Of a DNA stretch of 11,147 nt, positions 1 to 6,899 are shown one piece after another. The position numbers and the translations under genes are program-made. The DNA is taken from the NCBI GenBank assembly GCA_964620605.1, contig CAZUHQ010000124.1, positions 1 through 11,147 of the forward strand, read 5' to 3'. Numbering within the stretch: position 1 is the stretch's first letter; every line of letters starts with the position of its first letter. The DNA comes from Thalassotalea_E sp964620605. GTDB lineage: Bacteria > Pseudomonadota > Gammaproteobacteria > Enterobacterales > Alteromonadaceae. The notes beneath the pieces were generated by a model. The model was not told where the DNA came from. It did not search any database and worked only from the letters and a program-made list of their open reading frames with translations.

Positions 1-11
1 AAAAGAAATCT

Positions 12-39
12 TTGAAATAGTAGCCCCAGCTCCTATACT
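12..39 (+). promoter_or_regulatory. Candidate sigma70 promoter of the bacterioferritin pair
   Basis: A -35-like TTGAAA at 12-17 and a -10-like TATACT at 34-39 are separated by 16 bp. Transcription would start near 46, which leaves a short leader before the ATG at 70 and argues against the upstream in-frame TTG at 49 as the start. No Fur-box-like palindrome was recognised in the few bases available. Confidence 0.45.
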
Positions 40-69
40 AATTACACCTTGATCAACCTGGTGATAATT

Positions 70-534
70 ATGAAAAGCCAAAGCGAAATCATCACACAAC
101 TCAATAGAGTATTAACCAGCGAATTAACCTCTATTAATCAATACTTTCTCCATGCCCGCATTTATAAAAACTGGGGGTTTCACCAGTTAAATGATAAGTG
201 CTATAAAAAGTCTATTCTGGATATGAAACAGGCAGATAAACTGATTGAACGCATTCTGTTTTTAGAAGGCCTGCCCAATTTACAACAGTTAGGTGCGCTA
301 GCAATCGGTGAACAAGCAGAAGAAATGCTCACCTGTGATTTAAAGTTTCAACTATCGCAGCTGGCAACCATTAAAACCAGTATAGTGCTATGTGAACAAC
401 AGAAAGACTTTGTCAGTCGGGATATCTTAGTGGAAATTCTTCATCAGGAAGAAGAACATATCGACTGGCTGGAAACTCAGCAACATCAAATAGCCACAAT
501 GAAAATTGATAACTATTTGCAAGCACAATTATAG
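70..534 (+). CDS. bfr: Bacterioferritin, heme-binding subunit with degraded ferroxidase site
   Basis: This 154-residue four-helix protein aligns without gaps to E. coli bacterioferritin (E-L-x-x-I-N-Q-Y-F-L-H-A-R near residue 18, I-E-R-I-L-F-L-E-G-L-P near 59, H-I-D-W-L-E near 130). Bfr forms 24-subunit cytoplasmic shells that store iron, with heme between subunit pairs. The heme ligand Met52 is present. Of the six E. coli diiron ligands, Glu18, Glu127 and His130 remain, but Glu51 is Asp, His54 is Gln and Glu94 is Gln. The subunit is therefore probably poor or inactive in iron oxidation and would depend on the partner encoded next. ATG 70 is chosen because it restores the family's usual length; the in-frame TTG at 49 would add seven residues. 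The stop overlaps the Shine-Dalgarno of the next gene, which implies co-translation. Confidence 0.93.
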   Translation: MKSQSEIITQLNRVLTSELTSINQYFLHARIYKNWGFHQLNDKCYKKSILDMKQADKLIERILFLEGLPNLQQLGALAIGEQAEEMLTCDLKFQLSQLATIKTSIVLCEQQKDFVSRDILVEILHQEEEHIDWLETQQHQIATMKIDNYLQAQL

Positions 535-543
535 GAGTCAGTT

Positions 544-1011
544 ATGAAAGGCGATAAAGAAATCATTAGCCAGCTCAACCAGTTGTTGGCATTTGAGCTG
601 GCGGCGATGGATCAGTATTTTATCCATTCTCGGATGTATCAGGACTGGGGCTTAAATAAACTGTTTGAACGTATCGATCATGAATTTGACGATGAAAAAG
701 GCCATGCCTCAGCATTAATCGAACGTATCTTGTTTTTAGAAGGTATCCCCGATATGACCACCCGTGACGGCCTAAAAATCGGTAGTGATGTCCCGGAAAT
801 GCTGGCCAGTGACTTACGGGTAGAATATGCTGTCGATAACAAGCTCAAAGAGGTTATGGCACTGTGCGAGCAGAAACAGGATTTTGTCACCCGTGATATA
901 CTGCAAACACTGATCAATGATACCGAAGTCGACCACGCGTTCTGGCTGGAACAACAGCTGGGGCTCATTAAGAAAATTGGTTTGGAAAACTATTTGCAAT
1001 CACAACTTTAG
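544..1011 (+). CDS. bfr: Bacterioferritin, ferroxidase subunit lacking the heme ligand
   Basis: This 155-residue paralogue of the preceding gene starts at ATG 544 behind AGGAG at 533-537, which overlaps the upstream stop codon. The diiron ligands are all visible: Glu18, Glu51, His54, Glu94, and the last E-x-x-H pair shifted by one residue to Glu128/His131 by a one-residue insertion. Position 52, the heme-binding methionine of E. coli Bfr, is lysine, so this subunit should not ligate heme. With the preceding gene it matches the two-subunit bacterioferritins known from Pseudomonas putida and Neisseria, where a ferroxidase-competent and a heme-binding chain co-assemble. Co-assembly here is inferred from that precedent and from the tight gene spacing. 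No bacterioferritin-associated ferredoxin gene is visible in the window. Confidence 0.93.
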   Translation: MKGDKEIISQLNQLLAFELAAMDQYFIHSRMYQDWGLNKLFERIDHEFDDEKGHASALIERILFLEGIPDMTTRDGLKIGSDVPEMLASDLRVEYAVDNKLKEVMALCEQKQDFVTRDILQTLINDTEVDHAFWLEQQLGLIKKIGLENYLQSQL

Positions 1012-1063
1012 TATCATTTAATCTTTGTTATTAGCAAAATCAATACGCTTTAGAGGAGATGGC

Positions 1064-1750
1064 ATGAAACAGCCAAAAATTTATATCTCCCCTAAAGCGA
1101 AACGTAATGCACTGTTTACCACCCTCAGCAGTGTGTTAGTACTACTGCTAGTTTTGTTAATTAGTCAGTTTTACTGGCAGCAGGCTAAATTTTCCCTAAT
1201 GTTGTTATTATTACTGAGCCTGTCACTGGTCTTTGTCGGCATCTTAAAGTTATTGGAACCGGCAACCAGCTTTATTATCACCCCTAAAGATATTCGCTTT
1301 AACCATAGAAAAGGCCACTGGCAAATCCACTGGGATAATATTCGCAACATTTTCGCCATTACCAATACCTATGGCATAACCCGGGAACAGTTGTGTTATA
1401 TCGGTATCAGGCTTAACTCGCTGGAACAACTTAAAGATAATATTTCACTCAGACTCGCCAATCATTTGATCCATGAGCAAAAACCACTGCTCGCTTATTG
1501 TGTTTCCAGGGATTTAATACCGGTAAAAGATGCGGTGATCAGCTTTGAGCCATACCTTTGTCAAAACGGCGATAAAATTAGCGGGCCATTAGCTGGATTT
1601 TTTCATCAGGCTCGTGCGCTAAACCAGGCGCTTGGTGCCGATATTTTTATTAACGACAGTGCGATTGATAGAGACGTCGAAGCATTTGCCGAGCTGCTTA
1701 AACAATGCCAGAGCTCGGCAAAAAATTATGCCGTATTTAATAGTCTTTAG
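1064..1750 (+). CDS. DUF2982-like two-helix inner membrane protein, function unknown
   Basis: The product is a 228-residue protein with two adjacent hydrophobic segments (about residues 17-36 and 43-63) and then a soluble region beginning with an I-S/T-P-K-x-I-R-F-like stretch and a W-x-I-x-W-D-N-I segment near 86-93. I recognise this from memory as resembling DUF2982, found in Shewanella, Vibrio and relatives; no function is known to me. The ATG at 1064 is preferred over an in-frame TTG at 1025 because a strong Shine-Dalgarno (AGAGGAGA, 1052-1059) sits just upstream and the extra residues would be polar and unlike a start. It begins 52 bp after the bacterioferritin pair in the same direction, so it may be read from the same transcript, though nothing links it to iron. 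The family call is less certain than the gene call. Confidence 0.75.
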   Translation: MKQPKIYISPKAKRNALFTTLSSVLVLLLVLLISQFYWQQAKFSLMLLLLLSLSLVFVGILKLLEPATSFIITPKDIRFNHRKGHWQIHWDNIRNIFAITNTYGITREQLCYIGIRLNSLEQLKDNISLRLANHLIHEQKPLLAYCVSRDLIPVKDAVISFEPYLCQNGDKISGPLAGFFHQARALNQALGADIFINDSAIDRDVEAFAELLKQCQSSAKNYAVFNSL

Positions 1751-1995
1751 CATAACAACCGACGAAATAAGTTAATCATGTATAGTACTTCTCATTGCGA
1801 CTATAGTGCCAAAGTAAGAAAAATACTTTGCTGAGAACAGTATCCAGTATAAAGAAAAGCATATTGATATTTCAGGAAAATATTAACGAAAATTTAAAAA
1901 TTTTAGTAGCACTGGCGCACCGGTTTGATTCTGGAGAAATGACAAAACGGTGGGGTTAATCGACAGATTTGAAAAGGTGTTTGCACAAAAAATTA
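1751..1995. other. Gap between convergent genes with weak stem-loops
   Basis: This 245-bp stretch lies between convergent genes and has no credible ORF. It holds three inverted repeats: CAAAGTA/TACTTTG with a 7-nt loop (1810-1830), an AT-only AAAATTT/AAATTTT (1889-1904), and CACCGGTTTG/CAAAACGGTG with one mismatch and a 15-nt loop (1918-1952). None is followed by a good T-run on either strand, so I do not call a terminator. The longest is the best candidate for a transcript end of the regulator gene or the membrane-protein gene. Confidence 0.4.
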
Positions 1996-2847
1996 TCACT
2001 CAATAGACAATAGTTCTTTAAGCTGCTCTTTATAACGACGCGATAATGGGAGCTTTTTACCGCCGATTAAAGTCACTTCACTATCACCACTGCTGTTATG
2101 AGCGATAGACTCAATAGCATCCATGCGAATAGCAAAAGAACGGTGGATTCGACAAAAACCCTTAACCTGTAATTGCTGACTGAGGTTAGTCAAGGTAGCT
2201 CGAATCGGATAAATACGTTCACCTATATGTAAATTTACATAATTGCCAGACGATTCCAGCCAGTCAACCTCATTTACTTTTATAATAAATTCCTTACCTA
2301 ATTTCTTAACTAGCAAACGTTCATATTGTGGCTGTTGCGTTTCTTCTGTCCGCTGAAATACACGAGCCTCTCCTTTCAATTGCGCAATAAAATATTGATA
2401 ACTTTTAATCACCACGATTAAAAAGATAAAGCCTAGTAGATCTTTGCGGTATTCATACAGGAATTCATACCACAGTAAACCAAAATCATAGTTAACACCG
2501 CATGTCCAATATACCAATTTACGTAAGCCAATCATTAGGCCAACATGTAATACACTAAAAACAAGAGAAGCTACCCAGTACACCCCTACAAAACGACTAA
2601 TAGCCTGCCAATTAAACGGGTATTTTGCTAATAACAATAAAACAGCGGGCACAAGTAATAAGGTACTGATTGCACTGCTATATTCCCAAACAAATGGTTC
2701 CCACAACTGAAATGGTAATGAACCTGCCCTATTTGCTTCCATGATGTCTGAAGTGGCATTTATAGAATTATTGATAAAAATATAAGCAATGAGTAGCAAA
2801 GCACCATAACGATTCGAGTACTGCAGTAAACTAGAAAAACGAGCCAT
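1996..2847 (-). CDS. Membrane-anchored LytTR-family transcriptional regulator
   Basis: The 283-residue product has four predicted membrane helices (about 14-30, 57-75, 86-107 and 137-155), a short linker, and a C-terminal LytTR DNA-binding domain (about 177-281). Family hallmarks are D-W-L-E-S-S-G-N-Y-V at 195-204, R-I-H-R-S-F-A-I at 233-240 and L-P-L-S-R-R-Y-K at 266-273. There is no receiver domain, so the signal is probably sensed in or near the membrane, unlike classical response regulators such as AlgR or AgrA. LytTR domains bind direct repeats in DNA, and such a repeat lies in the shared upstream region with the divergent acyltransferase gene, the likely target. ATG 2847 has no clear Shine-Dalgarno, so expression may be low. 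The domain call is firm; the target and signal are inference. Confidence 0.9.
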   Translation of the reverse strand: MARFSSLLQYSNRYGALLLIAYIFINNSINATSDIMEANRAGSLPFQLWEPFVWEYSSAISTLLLVPAVLLLLAKYPFNWQAISRFVGVYWVASLVFSVLHVGLMIGLRKLVYWTCGVNYDFGLLWYEFLYEYRKDLLGFIFLIVVIKSYQYFIAQLKGEARVFQRTEETQQPQYERLLVKKLGKEFIIKVNEVDWLESSGNYVNLHIGERIYPIRATLTNLSQQLQVKGFCRIHRSFAIRMDAIESIAHNSSGDSEVTLIGGKKLPLSRRYKEQLKELLSIE

Positions 2848-2911
2848 ATAAATAGTCTGAGTTATTTATTACGCTAATAGCTTATCAACTAACATTTACT
2901 ATCCCAAGGTG

Positions 2912-2944
2912 TTTATCCCTAATTTCTGCCTTTCATCCCTACTT
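2912..2944. promoter_or_regulatory. Direct repeat, candidate LytTR operator
   Basis: ATCCCTA occurs at 2915-2921 and again at 2935-2941, exactly 20 bp apart (about two helical turns), inside longer similar blocks starting at 2912 and 2932. A third, weaker ATCCCAA lies at 2901-2907. LytTR regulators typically bind paired direct repeats about two turns apart, and this pair sits just upstream of a plausible -35 for the acyltransferase gene. Confidence 0.5.
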
Positions 2945-2945
2945 A

Positions 2946-2975
2946 TTGTTTTTTAAGCACATTCCCCTTTAAATA
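2946..2975 (+). promoter_or_regulatory. Candidate promoter of the acyltransferase gene
   Basis: TTGTTT at 2946-2951 and TAAATA at 2970-2975 are 18 bp apart. The match is imperfect, which would suit an activator-dependent promoter with the direct repeat placed immediately upstream. TATATA at 2982-2987 is an alternative -10 without a recognisable -35. Confidence 0.3.
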
Positions 2976-3028
2976 AGCCTGTATATAAGTAGCCTGTTAA
3001 CCTTTGAGGATAACTGTACAAGAGTTAA

Positions 3029-4282
3029 ATGATAGCATCGCTTAAAAGATTATGGAGAGTACCACCCCGTCAGACGATATCTGAAATCAGGTATATAGAA
3101 CTTGATTGGCTCAGAGTATTAGCCTTTGGTTTACTGATTTTTTATCACACAGGCATGTTATATGTCGAAAGCTGGGGGTTTCACTTTAAAAGTCGATATT
3201 TAAGCGCAAGTGTTGAAAATGCCATGTTGCTGCTTTCACCCTGGCGTATGGGGTTGATCTGGTTTATATCTGGAGCAGCCATCGGTTGCTTATTAACAAA
3301 ACAGAGTTTATCGAACTTCCTAGCAACTCGAACCATTAAAATTCTATTACCTTTGTTAGTCGCTATTTGGCTAGTGATACCGATTCAATTATATGCACAA
3401 ATGCACCAGGAAATAGGGTTAAAGCTAGGATTTCTTGAATTCTATATTGCATTTTTTGATCTGGAACACCCTATATTTGCACAATATCAAGCAGGAATTT
3501 GGCCACATGTTGACGTGAACCACCTCTGGTATTTACGCTCACTTTGGCAATTTACCTTAGTAATCGTTTTGTTAATTCCGATATTAAAATCTACCAAATT
3601 ACAAAGCTTTTTAGATCGGTTTACACAAGTACCAGTAATCTGGATTTATTTTGGCTTATTGCTTCCTTTATGTATTCTTAAACTCAACTGGCCAAGCGAT
3701 ACTTTTCGCTACCCTATGGGGTTTATATTTTTATTGTATGGATTTTTATTAACTCCTCAGCGCCAATTTATGCTGGCTTTGGCCGAGAAATGGTTTTATT
3801 TGCTCTGGCTATTTCTTTTAGGTTATCTCTGTGTACTTTGGGGTTATCATCAGATCTGGCATAACCCAGAGAGCCAACCGTGGCAAATTACCAGTGTAGA
3901 TATACTTTATACTGCCCAGCGCTTATTAGGTGTGCTCACTATGCTAGCACTAGCCACACGATTTTTAACAAACTCACATCCCTTACTACCCAAACTAAAT
4001 AAAATAATATTTCCATTCTATATTTTTCATCAAAGTGTCATTATTGCACTTGCCTATTATCTAACACCTTTACAATTAGGCTACTGGCTTGAACCTGGCC
4101 TGATCATAATCCTCACTTTTGTTTTGTGTTCGCTAGTATGCTGGATATTAACCAAATTTGAATTGCTCTCACTGCTCTTTGGCATGAAGTTAAGTAAAAA
4201 AGCCTCTTCACAGCAACAAAAACTAGGACAAATTATTGGACTTATCATAGTAACCCCAATAATGATTAGATTACTTTTTTAG
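3029..4282 (+). CDS. Acyltransferase-3 family integral membrane protein, OpgC-like
   Basis: This 417-residue polytopic protein has about ten hydrophobic segments. Acyltransferase-3 (PF01757) signatures are visible: R-Y-I-E-L-D-W-L-R near 21-29, then F-Y-H-T-G with His40, the F-I-S-G segment at 79-82, H-L-W-Y-L-R at 165-170, and F-P-F-Y-I-F-H-Q at 328-335. This arrangement is most like OpgC/MdoC-type enzymes, which transfer succinyl or other acyl groups to periplasmic glucans or surface polysaccharides across the inner membrane. No glucan synthesis gene is nearby, so the substrate is unknown. ATG 3029 is preceded by a modest AGAG at 3021-3024. It is transcribed away from the LytTR gene, a genomic pairing that suggests regulation by it. 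By eye the region looks AT-richer than ubiD and rho, so lateral acquisition is possible. Confidence 0.88.
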   Translation: MIASLKRLWRVPPRQTISEIRYIELDWLRVLAFGLLIFYHTGMLYVESWGFHFKSRYLSASVENAMLLLSPWRMGLIWFISGAAIGCLLTKQSLSNFLATRTIKILLPLLVAIWLVIPIQLYAQMHQEIGLKLGFLEFYIAFFDLEHPIFAQYQAGIWPHVDVNHLWYLRSLWQFTLVIVLLIPILKSTKLQSFLDRFTQVPVIWIYFGLLLPLCILKLNWPSDTFRYPMGFIFLLYGFLLTPQRQFMLALAEKWFYLLWLFLLGYLCVLWGYHQIWHNPESQPWQITSVDILYTAQRLLGVLTMLALATRFLTNSHPLLPKLNKIIFPFYIFHQSVIIALAYYLTPLQLGYWLEPGLIIILTFVLCSLVCWILTKFELLSLLFGMKLSKKASSQQQKLGQIIGLIIVTPIMIRLLF

Positions 4283-4354
4283 TTAATGAATAATGGCTAT
4301 GTTCCTTTTAATTGTGGTTGTTAAGCTAATCCATTGATAAATAAGGATGTTGCT

Positions 4355-4513
4355 ATGGTGATAAAAACAAGCATCACCAGCAGGGATGCTGGTGTTGAGC
4401 TTCCATGGATGGACTTGCGCGTCTTGTTCGTTTACCTAGCAACAGTTATCGGGAACATAGCCTTAATAATATATGCAACCAGCATTAATAGTTACCTTGC
4501 TCATTGTCTTTAA
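4355..4513 (+). CDS. Possible small membrane protein (52 aa), unrecognised
   Basis: An ATG at 4355 is preceded by AAGGA at 4343-4347 with normal spacing, and opens a 52-codon frame. The first 22 residues are polar; residues 23-44 form one hydrophobic segment (L-F-V-Y-L-A-T-V-I-G-N-I-A-L-I-I-Y) that could span the membrane, followed by a short tail with one cysteine. I recognise no family. Against it, its first third coincides with a twin hairpin that resembles part of a non-coding repeat element elsewhere in this window, so the frame may be chance. The ribosome binding site and hydrophobic segment are the only positive evidence. Confidence 0.25.
   Translation: MVIKTSITSRDAGVELPWMDLRVLFVYLATVIGNIALIIYATSINSYLAHCL
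4375..4413. repeat. Twin hairpin, REP-like
   Basis: Two stem-loops lie side by side. The first is CACCAGCA/TGCTGGTG with loop GGGA (4375-4394), a perfect 8-bp stem. After a 7-nt spacer comes TCCAT/ATGGA with a GG loop (4402-4413). Both have an apex of the form CANGGATG. Five bases later GCGTCTTG begins. The same plan appears at 8946-8992, which suggests a shared repeat family. Confidence 0.6.
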
Positions 4514-4534
4514 AGAAGTAAACAAAATGACTCT

Positions 4535-5230
4535 TTAAATATAAGCAAAAGCGTCAGCATACATATGATTGATATCCGCGCCTTGAGCGACAAAGTCATC
4601 GCGCACTGCGGCAACCATATCAAAGCGACCGGCAATATAAATATCGTAATCGCCGAGGTTGTCTATGTCTTTCATCACCACTTTATGCACCATGCCAATA
4701 CGGCCTTGCCAATCATCATGTGGGGTTTCTACTACCGGATGAAAACTACCGTTCGCTAACTTTTCGATAGTTGCCCGGGTTTTATCTAATTCATAGCAGG
4801 CACTTGGGTCACGTAGACCCCAATATACTGTTACCTGACGAATAGAATTATTATTCGCCAAATATTCAAACATCGACTTGATATAGGAAAAGCCGGTACC
4901 GCCAGCAATCAACAACAACGGACGCTCACTATCGGTTTGCAATTCTGCCTTACCTAAAGGAATTTCGATAGTCACCGTTGAATTTTGCTTGATGCGCTCG
5001 ATCACTTGCATCGGGTAACTGTCGGCACCAAAGGCGCCAATTTGTAATTCAATCGACTCACTATCCGGCGAACTGGCAATTGAAAATGGACGCTTGTCGT
5101 CTTCATCCATGACAAAATTTAAATATTGTCCCGGCAAAAACGCCACCTGCTGCTCAGGCTTCAATAACACCTTATAAACATATTCAGTTAACGAAGATAT
5201 TGACTGAACCTGACATTGTATTTGTTTCAT
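4535..5230 (-). CDS. fre: NAD(P)H-flavin reductase Fre
   Basis: The 231-residue soluble protein has close full-length similarity to E. coli Fre (233 aa). An N-terminal FAD-binding-like beta-barrel carries R-P-F-S-I-A-S at 47-53, the flavin-contacting motif; a C-terminal NAD-binding part carries G-G-T-G-F-S at 110-115 and Y-I-A-G-R-F at 198-203; the end D-A-F-A-Y-I matches the E. coli C-terminus. Fre reduces free FMN, FAD or riboflavin with NAD(P)H. It lies 53 bp downstream of ubiD on the same strand, as in E. coli, so the two are probably one operon. Reduced FMN is the substrate from which UbiX makes the prenylated FMN used by UbiD, which gives the pairing a metabolic logic. The ATG at 5230 has only a weak TAGG upstream. 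Confidence 0.95.
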   Translation of the reverse strand: MKQIQCQVQSISSLTEYVYKVLLKPEQQVAFLPGQYLNFVMDEDDKRPFSIASSPDSESIELQIGAFGADSYPMQVIERIKQNSTVTIEIPLGKAELQTDSERPLLLIAGGTGFSYIKSMFEYLANNNSIRQVTVYWGLRDPSACYELDKTRATIEKLANGSFHPVVETPHDDWQGRIGMVHKVVMKDIDNLGDYDIYIAGRFDMVAAVRDDFVAQGADINHMYADAFAYI

Positions 5231-5283
5231 TTACTAACCTATATTTTCGATAGCCCTAACTATCAAGCCTTATCTAGTTTGAG

Positions 5284-6753
5284 TTACTCAAATATATTGA
5301 GTTCACTCCAGATTTCATCAACCGCTTGTTTAACGCTGTTATCCATCACTATCGGCTCGCCCCATTCTCGATCCGTTTCACCTGGCCATTTATTGGTAGC
5401 ATCCATTCCCATCTTAGAGCCGAGACCAGATACCGGCGAGGCAAAATCCAAATAATCGATTGGCGTGTTTTCAATTAATACCGTATCACGCGCGGGATCC
5501 ATACGAGTGGTCATCGCCCAGATCACATCCTGCCAGTCGCGAGCATTAACATCATCATCACAGACAATAACAAACTTGGTATACATAAACTGACGCAGGA
5601 AGGACCAAACTCCCATCATCACCCGTTTGGCATGACCGGCGTACTGCTTTTTAATAGTGACAACCGCCAAACGATAAGAACAACCCTCCGGCGGCAAATA
5701 AAAATCCTGTATCTCCGGAAATTGTTTTTGCAAAATCGGCACAAACACTTCGTTTAATGCAACACCTAAAATCGCCGGCTCATCCGGTGGCCTGCCAGTA
5801 TAAGTGCTGTGGTAAATCGGCTCGTCCCGCATGGTAATATGGGTAACGGTAAACACCGGGAAATCATCCACCTCATTATAATAGCCGGTATGATCGCCAT
5901 ACGGGCCTTCCGGCGCCAGTTCTTCCGGGTCGATATAGCCTTCAAGGATAATTTCCGCGGTTGCCGGTACTTCCAGATCATTGCTGATACACTTTGCTAC
6001 TTCGGTTTTAGCGCCGCGTAACAAGCCGGCAAAGGCATATTCAGACAAGGTATCAGGCACAGGTGTTACCGCGCCTAAAATAGTCGCCGGATCTGCGCCT
6101 AATGCCACTGACACCGGATAATTTTCTCCAGGATTGGTTTTCTTAAATTCCTGAAAATCTAACGCGCCGCCGCGATGTGACAGCCAGCGCATAATAACCT
6201 TATTTTTACCAAGTAACTGCTGACGGTAAATACCAAGATTTTGCCGCTCTTTATGCGGACCACGGGTCACGGTTAAACCCCAGGTGATTAAAGGAGCAAT
6301 ATCCCCCGGCCAGCATTTTTGAATCGGTAATCTGGTTAAATCGACTTGCTCGCCGGACAATACTTTTTGCTGACAAAGTGGTTTTTTCACCACTTTTACC
6401 GGCATATTTAATACCTGTTTATACAGAGGCAGTTTATTCAGCGCATCTTTAAAGCCTTTTGGCGGCTCCGGCTCTTTTAAGGTTGCAAGTAGCTTACCTA
6501 CTTCTCTAAGTGCACCAACATCCTGTTGTCCCATTGCCAATGCCACCCGCTGTGGTGTACCAAATAAGTTAGTCAACACTGGAACATCATAGCCGACAGG
6601 ATTTTCAAATAACAAGGCTGGACCGCCCGCCCTTAAAGTGCGATCACTGATCTCTGTCATCATCAACTCGGTAGAAATCGGCTGGCTAATGCGCTTTAGC
6701 TGGCCAAGTTTTTCTAACTGGTCAATAAAATCTCTTAAATCGCTGTATTTCAT
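5284..6753 (-). CDS. ubiD: 4-hydroxy-3-polyprenylbenzoate decarboxylase UbiD
   Basis: The 489-residue protein is nearly collinear with E. coli UbiD (497 aa). It removes the carboxylate from octaprenyl-4-hydroxybenzoate in ubiquinone synthesis, using Mn2+ and prenylated FMN. Family blocks are intact: L-R-A-G-G-P-A-L-L-F-E at 40-50, the cofactor region R-Q-N-L-G-I-Y-R-Q-Q at 170-179, L-S-H-R-G-G-A-L-D at 191-199, L-S-E-Y-A-F-A-G at 236-243, and P-E-G-P-Y-G-D-H-T-G-Y at 281-291, whose acidic residues correspond by family alignment to the catalytic Glu/Asp pair. The C-terminal helix I-W-S-E-L-N-I-F is also conserved. ATG 6753 gives an N-terminus M-K-Y-S-D-L-R-D-F that matches relatives; its ribosome binding site is weak and A-rich. 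It precedes fre in the same direction and has its own promoter candidate upstream. Confidence 0.97.
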   Translation of the reverse strand: MKYSDLRDFIDQLEKLGQLKRISQPISTELMMTEISDRTLRAGGPALLFENPVGYDVPVLTNLFGTPQRVALAMGQQDVGALREVGKLLATLKEPEPPKGFKDALNKLPLYKQVLNMPVKVVKKPLCQQKVLSGEQVDLTRLPIQKCWPGDIAPLITWGLTVTRGPHKERQNLGIYRQQLLGKNKVIMRWLSHRGGALDFQEFKKTNPGENYPVSVALGADPATILGAVTPVPDTLSEYAFAGLLRGAKTEVAKCISNDLEVPATAEIILEGYIDPEELAPEGPYGDHTGYYNEVDDFPVFTVTHITMRDEPIYHSTYTGRPPDEPAILGVALNEVFVPILQKQFPEIQDFYLPPEGCSYRLAVVTIKKQYAGHAKRVMMGVWSFLRQFMYTKFVIVCDDDVNARDWQDVIWAMTTRMDPARDTVLIENTPIDYLDFASPVSGLGSKMGMDATNKWPGETDREWGEPIVMDNSVKQAVDEIWSELNIFE

Positions 6754-6779
6754 TGGTATCTTTTTTAAAAATTTTCGCC

Positions 6780-6808
6780 ATTATACTGATCTACATCATA
6801 AAGGCATA
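6780..6808 (-). promoter_or_regulatory. Candidate ubiD promoter with an FNR-like palindrome
   Basis: On the minus strand a perfect TATAAT (6780-6785) is preceded at 17 bp by a weak TATGCC (6803-6808). The spacer contains TGAT-N4-ATCA (6787-6798), the core of the FNR consensus TTGAT-N4-ATCAA with the outer bases missing. A regulator bound there would overlap the spacer and so most likely repress. The -10 is convincing; the regulator is a guess. Confidence 0.45.
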
Positions 6809-6838
6809 CTAATTCACCGATTCTCTTGGTTTTATCAT
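6809..6838 (-). other. Nine-codon mini-ORF with a strong Shine-Dalgarno
   Basis: On the minus strand GGAGG (6845-6849) is followed after 6 bases by ATG at 6838 and a stop TAG at 6809-6811, encoding M-I-K-P-R-E-S-V-N. It lies between argP and ubiD, upstream of the best -10, so it would be read only from a transcript starting further upstream. The strong ribosome site is unexplained otherwise. It may be a leader peptide or chance. Confidence 0.25.
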
Positions 6839-6899
6839 CAATTTCCTCCAAAGATCACAAATATCAGGTTATCTATCACAAAATACCGCAGACAAGAGT

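Larger units (their letters stand above)
4283..4534. other. Gap between convergent acyltransferase and fre genes
   Basis: This 252-bp stretch separates convergent genes. It contains a short candidate ORF (4355-4513), a GC-rich twin hairpin (4375-4413) and a weak AT-rich inverted repeat, TTTAAAGA/TCTTTAAA (about 4510-4539), that overlaps the end of fre. No clear rho-independent terminator with a T-run was found for either flanking gene. Confidence 0.5.

Noticed and set aside
678..999. Minus-strand frames opposite the second bacterioferritin
   Set aside because: They are shadows of a conserved gene, with Ser/Cys-rich composition typical of antisense reading.
4510..4539. Inverted repeat TTTAAAGA/TCTTTAAA at the end of fre as a terminator
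   Set aside because: The stem is AT-only with a long loop and no T-run, too weak to call a terminator.
5216..5455. Plus-strand frame opposite the start of fre and the end of ubiD
   Set aside because: It is antisense to two well-conserved genes and has no recognisable domain.
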